From a virus, in IMG/VR virus record IMGVR_UViG_3300023184_000257, positions 1 to 40,625 of that record: DNA of 40,625 nt. One strand, given 5' to 3'. How positions within the stretch are numbered: position 1 is the stretch's first letter; every line of letters begins with the position of its first letter. The translations under genes were made by a program, and so were the position numbers. Shown one piece after another: positions 17,466 to 26,129 of the stretch. The notes under the pieces were generated by a model. The model was not told the DNA's origin. It saw only the letters and a list, made by a program, of their open reading frames with translations, and made no database searches.

Positions 17466-18572
17466 ATGGCAAACGAAATAAATGTTTTTGGCCTTAAAGA
17501 CCCCAATAATATACAGTTAGCCAAGGATCTTGCTAGCTATAGAGAGGGAGTTGTTGGCTCGTATGCTGCGGCAAAAGCTAATCAAGCTGCATCTGCTGCT
17601 GCACAAAGACAACAAGCAGAAGAAGATTTACGGAAACAGTATGAGTCTATTCCAAATCAAAACAAAATATTGCCAGATGGAAGTGGGCTTTATCCTGCTA
17701 TAGACCACGATTTTAAAGCTGCCGCAAAACGAATTGAGTTTAATCATCAAAGGTCGATGATTGACCCTAATGACACTGCCGCTGACACTCGGTTGAAAAT
17801 GCTCAACGAAGCAATTCCAGTAAAGGAACGTCAGGACTTTGTTGATACCGACTTGTACAAAAATGCTGTTCAAGAAAACACTAATAATAAAGAACGTGTT
17901 ACGATGGCAAATAGTTTACATGATCAGTTGTTAAAAATGAAAGCTGCAATTGATAAAGGCGACATGACGCTTGCAGCAAATATTGGTAAAACAGGGATTA
18001 TGAAAACTGTTAATTCCCTGCAAGGAAAAGATGCTGTAAGTGCTAGTGAGCAAAACACTCGATACCAAGATTTACTTAGTTTTCCAGACATTGTAATTCA
18101 AAATAATACAGGACAAAGCGTAACTCAACAGCTTTTGTCTAGGATGGCAATGGCATTTGGAAAAGATCAAAAACAGTTTAATAGTCTTTCTGAACAATTT
18201 AATGGATTGGTAAAAGGTGCAATTGAAGCTGATCCTGTTAATTTTTATAAGACAGTTTATGAATTACATAATGCTGCTGTAGATACAGCAGACCGAAATG
18301 TAGATCGAATTCGTGATATGACTAGTCCTTATCACGCTAAGTTAATGCAAGCTAATAAACCGCAAAGGTTACCAGCAGAAGCTGCACTAGGAACGCAAAT
18401 GGTAAATACTGGCACTCAGTATGCCCAACAAGCACCGCTTAGTATTCCAGTCAGCACTGGTGCAGCAAGTACAACATCGGGCACAGTTACCACTGGAACT
18501 TCTCAAGCAGCACCTGCTGGTGTAGATCCGGCTTTGCTTGATGTTATGAGGAAAAAAGGCTTAATTAAATAA
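17466..18572 (+). CDS. internal virion protein, 368 aa
   Basis: A helical, Gln/Ala/Asp-rich protein. Residues 35-60 hold a strong coiled coil (AAAKANQAASAAAQRQQAEEDLRK). The C-terminal ~60 residues are low-complexity Thr/Ala/Pro before a short charged end (DVMRKKGLIK). There is no enzymatic motif. Its place between a short ejection protein and a 1175-residue one suggests it belongs to the head-interior set injected with the DNA. Confidence 0.6.
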   Translation: MANEINVFGLKDPNNIQLAKDLASYREGVVGSYAAAKANQAASAAAQRQQAEEDLRKQYESIPNQNKILPDGSGLYPAIDHDFKAAAKRIEFNHQRSMIDPNDTAADTRLKMLNEAIPVKERQDFVDTDLYKNAVQENTNNKERVTMANSLHDQLLKMKAAIDKGDMTLAANIGKTGIMKTVNSLQGKDAVSASEQNTRYQDLLSFPDIVIQNNTGQSVTQQLLSRMAMAFGKDQKQFNSLSEQFNGLVKGAIEADPVNFYKTVYELHNAAVDTADRNVDRIRDMTSPYHAKLMQANKPQRLPAEAALGTQMVNTGTQYAQQAPLSIPVSTGAASTTSGTVTTGTSQAAPAGVDPALLDVMRKKGLIK

Positions 18573-18573
18573 T

Positions 18574-21500
18574 ATGCCTGACTATTCCACTATGTCTGAT
18601 ACAGAGCTTCAAGCTCTGTACAACCAACAGACGAGTCAAGCTGCCCGTGCTCCTGCTTCTGCCCAGCAACCTCAAAGTCAGGATTACAGCAAGATGTCTG
18701 ACGCTCAGTTGCAAGAGCTATTCAGACAACAACAGGCTGCTCAACAAACTGTTAAAGAAGATCCACGCAATCTTCCTCAACCGATTTCATCTGATGACCG
18801 CAAAAACGTAGCGGCAATTCTCAGCAACATAAAGCCAAGTAGCCCTGATGGCATGGCTTTATCTATGCCTAAGATGAGTCAAGATTTTGTTCGTGACTTT
18901 AGATCTATTACAGGAGTTCACCCCGAAACGCTTAGGATTGATAAAGATACAAGCAACGAAAGATTTGCCACTTCTGCTAAAGAAGCATTCAATGCTGCGG
19001 TTGCAGATGGCTTAATTAAACCTGAGTTTTCACGAAGTGAGCTTAAAGAAAAGTTTCAAAACTTTGAGGCGAAGTGGAACGAGTATAAGACAGAAATGGA
19101 AAGCAGTATGCTTGGTGCTGCTGCTCGTGGAGCAAAAACTTCAGCCCTCCCTACAGTTGCTGCTGTAGGTGGAGCTTTGCTAGGTTCTCCCTCTGTGGTT
19201 GGTTCTATAGGTTTAGGGGCTGCTGCTGGAATGGGTGCTGCCGTTGCTCAAGAACAACTTTTCCCATTAACCAGTGAGGAGAAAGCACAACGTGCTTTTG
19301 ACCAAAGTAAAACTTCTACAAGGAATGCTCGGTTAGCTGGCGAAATTCTTCCCCAGTTTGTAACAGGAACTGTAAGACCAACACTAAACGCAAAGTTGTT
19401 TAGTTTAGCTCCCGATGCGCTTAAACAATTTATTGGCACGACTGTCTTAACAGCAGGACTCCCTGCTGCAATTGACTACGTACAGGGTAATAAGTTTGAT
19501 CCTGAGAGATTTGCTTGGGGCGTTGCAAATGCTGCGTTTGTTACTCCTACAAGGTTTGGTCAAAAGTTATTTGATAAATCTGCGAGAACAGAAATGCTTG
19601 CCACTGAAGCAAGAAACAAAATTTTTGCTGATGAGCGTTTTCTTGGTATTAGTGGAGCAAATAGAGCAGATGCCGTTGCTCGTCTTAGAAACTACGGGGA
19701 AGCTTCTATAAATGGTATTCAGCCCATGATGGGGGAGTACTTGGAAAATCAAGCCATTATTTCTTTTCAAAAAGCACTTCAGAACTCTAAAGAAGGTGCG
19801 CGAATGAGACAAAGGCAATTTGATAATCAAGTTGCTGCTGCTGCGGCTAACGAAAGGTTAGCGGGTTATGAAACGCTTGTTGATGATAGGGCTGCTAGAA
19901 CTTTTTTTGAACAGCTACACGCTGAATTAAATACTCAAGCTCAACACGCAAGACAACAGTTAATTGCTCAAGGGAATGCAGATGCTGAAGCTATTATAGC
20001 ACAAGCTCACGCTCAGTCAGAGGCTTTAAATTTAGCCCGTGAACAAGGAATTATTACTGCTGAAAATGCAGTAACATCTGCTAATAGCGTTTTTTCTCAA
20101 GCTGTTGAGGATATTCATGCCTCAAGAGGAACTAGCACTACCGCATCTACAAGAGCAGTCAACTTGCTTGATGCGTTAAAAGATGCTGCCTATGTACCTG
20201 TAAGACAAGCATATGCCGCAATACCTAAAAATGCTATAACGGATTACCAAAACACGTATAGAGCAGCAAAAAAAGCAGCATCTAAAACAAGCCTTGGCAG
20301 TTTAAAAAATGTTCCTGCTGTAATTTCAGACATTCTTCAGCAGTATGCTCCTAGAATCGGCAGAGGTGGGAAATCCATTCTTCCAAGAGTGCGTATTTCG
20401 GTAATGATGAAAGACCTTGAAACAATTACTGAAGAAATTTCAAAAGCTGTTCTGGCAAAAGAAAATTCTACAGCAAGATTGCTTGGTCAAATTAAAACAG
20501 GAATTGAACGCGATCTATCTGTTGCTGAAGCTAGTTATGAAGGTATTAGAATAGCAAAAGATTTATACTACCAATACGCACAAAAGTACGTAAACGGCAC
20601 AGTTGGTAATATGCTACACGCATCTCAATCCCTTGATAAGGACTTGAGATTGTCTGAGATGCTTTATTCTAAAAGCTCTGAGCATCAAACTCTGAATGGC
20701 CCGCAACAGTTACTTGCTGCTCTGAACGGATCTGGTGAAGACATGGTTCTTCAGCAGTTGTTAAACGACATGGCACAGCAAGGTGGAGGCACAAGTGCAT
20801 CACTGGAAAAATGGATCAATAGTGACAAGATTTCTAGGGTGCTTGCCACGTTCCCAATGCGTAACCAACTTGAAGCTGTCATTAACAGGGTTCGTGATGC
20901 TGAGGTAATGGCGGGTAGGGCTAGGGCTGAACTTGAAGCTAGACGAGCAGTTCCAATTGAACGTCCAAATAGGGCTGAACTTGATCGGGCACAACAAGTA
21001 AGACAACAAGCTAGAGATACCGCAGAGATTCAATACAGAGCAGAACGTGAGCGTTTGCAGAATGAAGCATTCACAGCTTTTGTTGGCGCAGACTGTCGAA
21101 CTGCAATTCGGGATATTATGTCCTCCAGAGACCCTGTTGGCGTTGCAACTCAAATGATGCAAGCGGCTGCTAGTGATGCGTCTGGGGAAGCTGTTGTAGG
21201 ACTTCAAAATGCCATGAGGCAGCATTACAAAGAAGCAGTTGCCAGTACCAAAGCACTTACTTCTGGGTTGAACATGGATGATCCACTTCAACTAAGTCAG
21301 TTGCAGGTTATTAGCGGAAAGATCAATGCGGCACTGGTAGATAATGGCCCACTGCGATCTGTAATGAATGTTATCTTACCTCCCGGTGAGCTTCAGACAC
21401 TTGATGTCTTAAGGCGACAGGTGCAGTACATTACCAATCCATTTCGTAACGTAAATGGCGATTCTGTCACTGCCTCAATGCGGGGTGCAATGGGTGCTAT

Positions 21501-22101
21501 TGAAGATGCACTTAATAACAACGCAATTGGGATTCTTGGAAAAATTGCACGAGGTGGCAACCTTAACAGGTACATCCAGAATGGCACGACTAGGTTCACC
21601 GATGCCATGCAGTGGCTTTACTATGGTCAACCAGATACCATTCGCCCAAATAATAAAGCTGTAAACGCCATCAAAGGATTTGCTGAAGAATGGTTTGGTT
21701 TGACTGGTAAACGAATGGAAGAACGTGCGGCAGAGTTACTTGTCGATGCTATGCTAAATCCTAGCACTATTGGGATTGAGGCTATCCAAGGTAACCCTGC
21801 ATCTCCTAGAATGCGGGCATTTATCCGAGCTTACGTAATTCAAAAAGACCAGTTGGTGGAACAACCTACTGTGTTGCCGTTTAACAGTTTAAACACCAAA
21901 GAGGTGCAACTTGAGAATGGTAAGTTACTCAAAGATGGAGTGACTGGGTACTCGATCCAAAACACCGCCAATAAGTTCAAGGTTTTTAACCAAAAAGGTG
22001 AACGAATCGGGATTTACAACGACCTTGAGGAAGCTAGGCAAAGCGCAGTAGTGTCTTATAATAAGCACATTATGAACGTGAAGTCGGGTAAGCAAAAATA
22101 A
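18574..22101 (+). CDS. large internal virion (ejection) protein
   Basis: The largest protein of the genome, 1175 residues. It starts with two near-identical short units (DYSTMSDTELQALYNQQ and DYSKMSDAQLQELFRQQ, residues ~3-50). A glycine/alanine hydrophobic segment follows near residues 190-230 (PTVAAVGGALLGSPSVVGSIGL), possibly membrane-active, then long Ala/Gln/Arg-rich helices. No lysozyme or polymerase motif is evident. Size, helicity and location match the big ejection proteins of podoviruses that form the trans-envelope channel. Confidence 0.7.
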   Translation: MPDYSTMSDTELQALYNQQTSQAARAPASAQQPQSQDYSKMSDAQLQELFRQQQAAQQTVKEDPRNLPQPISSDDRKNVAAILSNIKPSSPDGMALSMPKMSQDFVRDFRSITGVHPETLRIDKDTSNERFATSAKEAFNAAVADGLIKPEFSRSELKEKFQNFEAKWNEYKTEMESSMLGAAARGAKTSALPTVAAVGGALLGSPSVVGSIGLGAAAGMGAAVAQEQLFPLTSEEKAQRAFDQSKTSTRNARLAGEILPQFVTGTVRPTLNAKLFSLAPDALKQFIGTTVLTAGLPAAIDYVQGNKFDPERFAWGVANAAFVTPTRFGQKLFDKSARTEMLATEARNKIFADERFLGISGANRADAVARLRNYGEASINGIQPMMGEYLENQAIISFQKALQNSKEGARMRQRQFDNQVAAAAANERLAGYETLVDDRAARTFFEQLHAELNTQAQHARQQLIAQGNADAEAIIAQAHAQSEALNLAREQGIITAENAVTSANSVFSQAVEDIHASRGTSTTASTRAVNLLDALKDAAYVPVRQAYAAIPKNAITDYQNTYRAAKKAASKTSLGSLKNVPAVISDILQQYAPRIGRGGKSILPRVRISVMMKDLETITEEISKAVLAKENSTARLLGQIKTGIERDLSVAEASYEGIRIAKDLYYQYAQKYVNGTVGNMLHASQSLDKDLRLSEMLYSKSSEHQTLNGPQQLLAALNGSGEDMVLQQLLNDMAQQGGGTSASLEKWINSDKISRVLATFPMRNQLEAVINRVRDAEVMAGRARAELEARRAVPIERPNRAELDRAQQVRQQARDTAEIQYRAERERLQNEAFTAFVGADCRTAIRDIMSSRDPVGVATQMMQAAASDASGEAVVGLQNAMRQHYKEAVASTKALTSGLNMDDPLQLSQLQVISGKINAALVDNGPLRSVMNVILPPGELQTLDVLRRQVQYITNPFRNVNGDSVTASMRGAMGAIEDALNNNAIGILGKIARGGNLNRYIQNGTTRFTDAMQWLYYGQPDTIRPNNKAVNAIKGFAEEWFGLTGKRMEERAAELLVDAMLNPSTIGIEAIQGNPASPRMRAFIRAYVIQKDQLVEQPTVLPFNSLNTKEVQLENGKLLKDGVTGYSIQNTANKFKVFNQKGERIGIYNDLEEARQSAVVSYNKHIMNVKSGKQK

Positions 22102-22147
22102 TTCTTAATTTTCTGGACGTTGGTCTAGATCGGAATAAGTTGAGTGC

Positions 22148-22191
22148 AGCTTTGGTGATTGGGAGTAGCACAAACGCTCCTCCCCCAAGCT
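22148..22191 (+). other. imperfect stem-loop between virion and replication blocks
   Basis: The 110-base gap between the last virion gene and the ssDNA-binding gene contains a nested dyad. GGGAGTAGC (22161-22169) faces GCTCCTCCC (22176-22184) with one mismatch, flanked by AGCTTTGG (22148-22155) and CCAAGCT (22185-22191). An A-rich leader (22196-22211) and the ATG follow. No T-run follows the stem, so it is more likely an operator, processing site or weak attenuator than a clear terminator. Confidence 0.45.
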
Positions 22192-22211
22192 AACGTAAAA
22201 CAAAAAAAAAT

Positions 22212-22892
22212 ATGAAAGTAGCTAAAGTTCAAGACATTGCCAACCTCGCAGATGGGTCTGTGATTGGCGAAATGAAGGTGCAGATTAAAGCGGCATTTCC
22301 CCCTAAAACGGGAGAAGGCAAGTATGGGCCGTGGAGAGTTCAAGCGTGCATCGTCAAGGATGGCACTGGCGAGATTCGAGCATCATTCTGGACTCCAGAA
22401 GATATGCAACCGCTTGTTGGCAAGGTTGTGACTATCAAGGCACAGGCTGGAAGCAAAGGACTGCAAGGGCTATCCGTGCAGCATAACAACCACAGTGGCG
22501 CGAATGAATTGAAGGTAACCGACAAGGCTGGCATCTACGAAGGAGACGCTCCTGCTGTAGGCGAGTATGTTGCTCAAGCCACTGCGAAAGTACAAACTCC
22601 GCACTCTGCTGCTGCGACAAGTCCAACAACTGCACGCAAGCGTTTGTTCCAACAGGCGCAGTTATATTCTGAGTGCATCAAAGCCGCATTGTATATCCGC
22701 GAGCAGCACAAACTGTCTGACGACCACTTTCAGGCTGCTGTAGCTTCGATGTACATTAGCGCAGATCGTGCAGGACTCTTTGCCTGTTTCCCTGACGGGG
22801 CAAAGTCCGCTGAACCTGTTCCTGTACCTCCACCTGTTCGTGATGAGATTCCATTGTTTCACGATGAACTCAGCGATGACATTGGCTGGTAA
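22212..22892 (+). CDS. single-stranded DNA-binding protein, OB-fold
   Basis: A 226-residue protein. Residues 1-105 form an OB-fold of the RPA/SSB-like kind (GSVIGEMKVQIKAAF, RVQACIVKDGTGEIRASFW, GKVVTIKAQAGSKGLQGL). A helical middle and a Pro-rich linker lead to an acidic tail ending SDDIGW. Acidic C-terminal tips of SSBs recruit other replication proteins. As the first gene of the replication block, it likely coats single-stranded DNA during replication and recombination. Its stop overlaps the nuclease start (TAATG). Confidence 0.75.
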   Translation: MKVAKVQDIANLADGSVIGEMKVQIKAAFPPKTGEGKYGPWRVQACIVKDGTGEIRASFWTPEDMQPLVGKVVTIKAQAGSKGLQGLSVQHNNHSGANELKVTDKAGIYEGDAPAVGEYVAQATAKVQTPHSAAATSPTTARKRLFQQAQLYSECIKAALYIREQHKLSDDHFQAAVASMYISADRAGLFACFPDGAKSAEPVPVPPPVRDEIPLFHDELSDDIGW

Positions 22893-23218
22893 TGAATGCT
22901 CGCCAAAAGGGAGCAAGAGGTGAACGCCTCTGGCGTGACCAGCTTCGTGAAGCTGGGTTCACAGCCAGACGGGGGCAGCAATTTGCAGGTGGCACAGATA
23001 GTCCCGATGTCATCTGTGAAGAGCTAAAGAACCTTCACATGGAGGTGAAGTGTGTTCAAGCCTTGAACCTTGATGGTGCTTGCGATCAAGCCAAGCGAGA
23101 TGCAGGTCAAAAGACTTGGATTGTTGCCCACAAAAAAGATCGCAAGGATTGGAAGGTTACAATGTCTGCTGAGACGTTTTTCCATTTGCTCCGTGAAGGC
23201 ATGGATTGTCTTAAATAA
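22892..23218 (+). CDS. PD-(D/E)XK resolvase-like endonuclease
   Basis: A 108-residue nuclease. Motifs are KGARGERLW with Glu11, then SPDVI with Asp39 and MEVKC with Glu51 and Lys53, in the spacing of archaeal Hjc-type and phage Holliday junction resolvases. RRGQQFAGG before the Asp matches the same family. Likely role: cleavage of branched recombination or replication intermediates before packaging. It is coupled to the ssDNA-binding protein by a TAATG overlap. Confidence 0.75.
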   Translation: MNARQKGARGERLWRDQLREAGFTARRGQQFAGGTDSPDVICEELKNLHMEVKCVQALNLDGACDQAKRDAGQKTWIVAHKKDRKDWKVTMSAETFFHLLREGMDCLK

Positions 23219-23224
23219 AACTTT

Positions 23225-23268
23225 TCCATTACGTAAACTATTCTTTGGCGAGACGAGGCCGTAATGGA
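23225..23268 (+). other. 9-bp inverted repeat in short gap
   Basis: TCCATTACG (23225-23233) and its exact complement CGTAATGGA (23260-23268) flank a 26-base loop right after the nuclease stop, within a 106-base gap. It may form an RNA hairpin that ends or protects the upstream transcript, or be a protein-binding dyad. No T-run follows. Confidence 0.45.
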
Positions 23269-23324
23269 TAAACGATGGGGCGCGACACCGAGATCAACGC
23301 GCAAATTTAATTATAAACAAAACT

Positions 23325-23660
23325 ATGAGCGATAGATACCGAGCGATAACAGAGTTAGCAAGAATGCGGAGGATAACCCCAGAGGAGTGGGTTATGATGA
23401 TAAACGAACTTGACGATAGCATCCGAGAACAGGTTGCTAACATCATTTGGTGGGACTTCTTTGGCACAAAGACTCTTGGGAATAAGTGGCATCACCTTGA
23501 CCACATTATCCAGAAAAGAATCCCTATAGTAGCAGAGGCAGGTGAACTTTATGCTGCGCTGCTCAAGTGCAGCTATGACCCAAGGATAGCAGCAACAAGG
23601 TTAAATCTGAAGTCTAAGGGATGCAAACCACGGCACGCTAAGAAGGGAGCTTCCAAATGA
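23325..23660 (+). CDS. hypothetical protein in replication block
   Basis: A 111-residue basic, helical protein without a recognised domain. It contains MRRITPEEWVMMINELDDSI and a WWDFF..... KWHHLDHII segment and ends KKGASK. The start has an A-rich leader without a Shine-Dalgarno motif. Its stop overlaps the start of the replisome-organiser-like gene, so it is likely a replication accessory protein, by context only. Confidence 0.55.
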   Translation: MSDRYRAITELARMRRITPEEWVMMINELDDSIREQVANIIWWDFFGTKTLGNKWHHLDHIIQKRIPIVAEAGELYAALLKCSYDPRIAATRLNLKSKGCKPRHAKKGASK

Positions 23661-24307
23661 ACATTTCGATCAAAGTTACCTATGCCTCAGGCACTGTCAC
23701 CGAAATACTCATTCCTTGGGAGGAAAAGGCACTGACTGCTGTCTCCTATCTAGGAGAGGAGGACAAGGGGGTAGAAACCCCCTCCAAGACGCAGGAAGAG
23801 CTAGATGCCGAGTTCTCTTCGGATTACAAATTGCAGCAAGACGACTTGAGGCCAAGCGGCAATCGGTACAAGTCAGTTGCTGATCTTGCAGATAGTTTAA
23901 ATATTGTTAGGGAAAAGGAGGAGGGGAAGGGGATTGGTAGGATAGGGGGTGTGGGGGAAAGGAAGGAAAGGGGTGGGGAGGAGGAAAAACCCGACCAAGA
24001 AATTGACTTGTCACAAGTCACCTTCGATACCCAGACCACTTGTTATCAAGTGCCACTCAAGACCCTCAACGACTTCATCGCCGCTTACGGACTTGAGGCA
24101 GTCAAACGTGAGTTCCCGCTTGCCAAGGCTTGGCTATCGGCAAATCCCAAGAAGCGCAAGACCCATCAAGGGACAGGTAGGTTTTTAAATGCTTGGTTAA
24201 GCAGGGCACAACAACCTGTGCATTTTATCGACTACAAAGCTGCCATGAAAAAACCAGAGACTGGCAGTCTGCTTAGTCCATCAACCGACAGTCAGGAGGG
24301 TTGGTAA
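23657..24307 (+). CDS. replisome organiser / helicase loader-like protein
   Basis: A 216-residue protein in two parts joined by a charged linker. The N-terminal ~75 residues are acidic; the linker (about 85-115) is Glu/Lys/Gly/Arg-rich and encoded by a pure purine tract. The C-terminal part has AYGLEAVKREFPLAKAWLSANPKKRKTHQGTGRFLNAWLSRAQQ, close to the C-terminal pattern (Wl.aNp.kRKt....FL..WL) of phage replication-initiation or helicase-loading proteins. It directly precedes the DnaB gene with a TAATG overlap, as in classical initiator-helicase pairs. Confidence 0.6.
   Translation: MNISIKVTYASGTVTEILIPWEEKALTAVSYLGEEDKGVETPSKTQEELDAEFSSDYKLQQDDLRPSGNRYKSVADLADSLNIVREKEEGKGIGRIGGVGERKERGGEEEKPDQEIDLSQVTFDTQTTCYQVPLKTLNDFIAAYGLEAVKREFPLAKAWLSANPKKRKTHQGTGRFLNAWLSRAQQPVHFIDYKAAMKKPETGSLLSPSTDSQEGW
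23909..23989 (+). other. G-rich polypurine tract inside the replisome-organiser gene
   Basis: About 80 bases consist almost entirely of G and A on the + strand, with several runs of four or five Gs (for example GGGGG at 23945 and 23953), and could form a G-quadruplex or triplex. It encodes a repetitive charged linker. In lambda the origin lies inside the initiator gene O, so this tract is a second candidate origin element, by analogy only. Confidence 0.4.
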
Positions 24308-24957
24308 TGCAAATCCCACTTGCGACTGAATCAGAACGTAGCATTGCTAGCGTTGCGCTCAATAATCCAACCACGTTTCTAAATATACTTGATGAAAAGC
24401 GTTTTAAGATATCAGACATATTTGATGCATTGAGCAGAGCAATCGTTGAGGTTGTCTTAGATTTAACCTCTCGATCTGTTGCTGTAGATGTTAGAATTGT
24501 ATTTGAAAGTATACGTGAACGTATACCGACAACTCAATTTTCTGAATTAACGCTTATTTATACCTTGATGCCGATTGAGGGGGCATTACCAAACCTGCTT
24601 GATATTGTTAAAGCCACTGCGAAGCGTAGAGCTTTGCTGATGGTCATGCAGGAGGGGCTGGCGAAGATTGATACGTATGACGTTAAGACACCTGACCTAG
24701 TGAACCAAGTGCAGATGAAGGTTGATGCAATTCAGAACGAGTTGAATCCTCCTGCCATCATGGATACTAAGGCCATCATCATGGAACGTCTGCACATTTA
24801 TGAAACAGGCGGTGACCAGTCTCAGCGGATTCAGACAGGGTTTGATAAATTAGATAACCTTACCCCGATACGACTTGGTGATTTTGTAGTTATCGGCGGT
24901 GAAACAAAAAGCGGTAAAACAATGTTAGCGTTGAATATTATAGCACATCTATTATGA
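24307..24957 (+). CDS. dnaB: DnaB replicative helicase, N-terminal half (split gene)
   Basis: A 216-residue polypeptide covering the DnaB N-terminal domain (about 1-110), the linker helix and the beginning of the RecA-like motor. GFDKLDNLTPIRLGDFVVIGG leads to the Walker A motif GGETKSGKT (197-205). It stops 11 residues later, at ALNIIAHLL, where an intact DnaB would continue into SLEM. The missing remainder is encoded at 28743. I chose ATG 24307 over TTG 24301 because an AGGAGG at 24294-24299 is seven bases upstream and the ATG overlaps the previous stop. No intein-like sequence is attached to the C-terminus. The TGA overlaps the next gene's ATG (ATGA 24954-24957). Confidence 0.85.
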   Translation: MQIPLATESERSIASVALNNPTTFLNILDEKRFKISDIFDALSRAIVEVVLDLTSRSVAVDVRIVFESIRERIPTTQFSELTLIYTLMPIEGALPNLLDIVKATAKRRALLMVMQEGLAKIDTYDVKTPDLVNQVQMKVDAIQNELNPPAIMDTKAIIMERLHIYETGGDQSQRIQTGFDKLDNLTPIRLGDFVVIGGETKSGKTMLALNIIAHLL

Positions 24958-25277
24958 CAAAAATCGTAAACTTAACCCCACACACTATAAATGTGGCGGG
25001 GCATACACCAATCAATGCTTCTGGTGAAATAGCCAGAGTCAACTTTCAGATCATCCAGACAGGTGAGATTGAAGGGATACCAGTCATGGAAACCTTAGCT
25101 CATGGCATCAGTGGACTTCCATCTGAAGCACAAGACACAGTGTACATTGTACCAACAATGGTAAGACAATACTTCCCAAAGCGTCGTGACTTGTTGTCAC
25201 CAGCAAAGCTTCTGCGAAATAGTGTTGGAGCAGTGGTTGGATGCGTTGGATTTGAGATTAACCCAGAACTAAAATAA
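24954..25277 (+). CDS. conserved hypothetical protein (NLTPHTI family)
   Basis: A 107-residue protein beginning KIVNLTPHTINV, a start I recognise from a widespread but uncharacterised family in phages and bacteria, with later EIEGIPVMETLAHG and DTVYIVPTMVRQ segments. It is the first gene inserted between the helicase halves and overlaps the N-half stop by four bases. No function can be given. Confidence 0.65.
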   Translation: MTKIVNLTPHTINVAGHTPINASGEIARVNFQIIQTGEIEGIPVMETLAHGISGLPSEAQDTVYIVPTMVRQYFPKRRDLLSPAKLLRNSVGAVVGCVGFEINPELK

Positions 25278-25279
25278 AT

Positions 25280-25588
25280 ATGAACGACGAAATAGAAGAA
25301 CAAGAAGAAGAATTAACAATCGAGCAAAAGCTCCGAAATGAACTAGCATGGCGAACGCTGGAACGGGATCGAGCATTGGCTACTATTAAAAATCCACCAC
25401 CATGTCTTCAATGTCAGGCTTATGAACGTGAGATTTCTGTCTTAAATAATCTTAATTTAAAATTAGCCGTAAGGAATGATAAGCTTGAAACCATGCGCGA
25501 GGCATTAAGACAAGCAAGCCTTGGTGAGTTGTGTGGAATTGAATGCGCTGACCCTACAGATTTGACAGGATTGGAGGAACGGGAATGA
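25280..25588 (+). CDS. coiled-coil protein with CxxC
   Basis: A 102-residue acidic protein predicted as coiled coil (EEQEEELTIEQKLRNELAWRTLERD and a later VLNNLNLKLAVRNDKLETMREAL), with a CLQC motif at about residue 42. It shares its general layout, not close identity, with the small helical proteins at 26803 and 27287. Its stop overlaps the next ATG. Confidence 0.5.
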   Translation: MNDEIEEQEEELTIEQKLRNELAWRTLERDRALATIKNPPPCLQCQAYEREISVLNNLNLKLAVRNDKLETMREALRQASLGELCGIECADPTDLTGLEERE

Positions 25589-25803
25589 CCAACGAACAGA
25601 TTAACGAAATGATTTCTGTAAATGGATATATATATTCTTCAGTCAAACAAGCAACAGAAGTTTACATTGATTGGCAAGAAGATGGAGGAGAAGCATTTGC
25701 TGCGCTGATTGATATATTGTTTGAGAAGAAAATCATCAACACTGCTGATCTTGAAAGATTGTTCAAAATTGAAAAACACACAGTGAAGGAGGTGCAGATA
25801 TGA
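25585..25803 (+). CDS. small protein with MTNEQIN start
   Basis: A 72-residue acidic protein that shares only its first seven residues, MTNEQIN, with the genes at 25800 and 26973; the rest differs. A GGAGG lies upstream of the ATG, and both ends overlap neighbours by four bases. The shared start suggests recombination that joined the common 5' end to a new body. Confidence 0.55.
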   Translation: MTNEQINEMISVNGYIYSSVKQATEVYIDWQEDGGEAFAALIDILFEKKIINTADLERLFKIEKHTVKEVQI

Positions 25804-26129
25804 CCAACGAACAGATCAACGTAGCGATTGCTGAAGCGTGCGGGTGGGCAGACATCACGCGGATTACATCAAATGGTTGGTTGCACAAAAAGTTGGTAGG
25901 CACACACAAGGGGATGCCAGTGACCTTTGACGTGCATACGCCAATACCAGACTATTGCAACGATCTAAACGCGATGCACCAAGCGGAGGAAACTCTCCCA
26001 GATGGCGAGTTGTGGACGATGAAGTACAATCTGCCGTCGCAGGGAGGGCTTGAGTTTAGGTCAACAGCCCGTCAACGCGCAGAGGCATTTTTGCGGACGC
26101 TTGGCAAATGGGAGGAGGTGCAGGGATGA
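25800..26129 (+). CDS. phage ABA-sandwich-like protein, copy 1
   Basis: A 109-residue protein with INVAIAEACGW near the start and DYCNDLNAMHQAEETL in the middle, then RQRAEAFLRTLGKWEE at the end. This pattern recalls the Phage_ABA_S/DUF2591 group, which has no known function. The gene at 26973 is a paralogue with the same three blocks. A strong AAGGAGGT precedes the ATG. Likely an accessory protein. Confidence 0.6.
   Translation: MTNEQINVAIAEACGWADITRITSNGWLHKKLVGTHKGMPVTFDVHTPIPDYCNDLNAMHQAEETLPDGELWTMKYNLPSQGGLEFRSTARQRAEAFLRTLGKWEEVQG

Noticed and set aside
20800-21291. 163-aa - strand frame inside the large ejection protein
   Set aside because: It is a long shadow of an Ala/Gln/Arg-rich gene; Cys/Ser/Phe-rich translation without family features.
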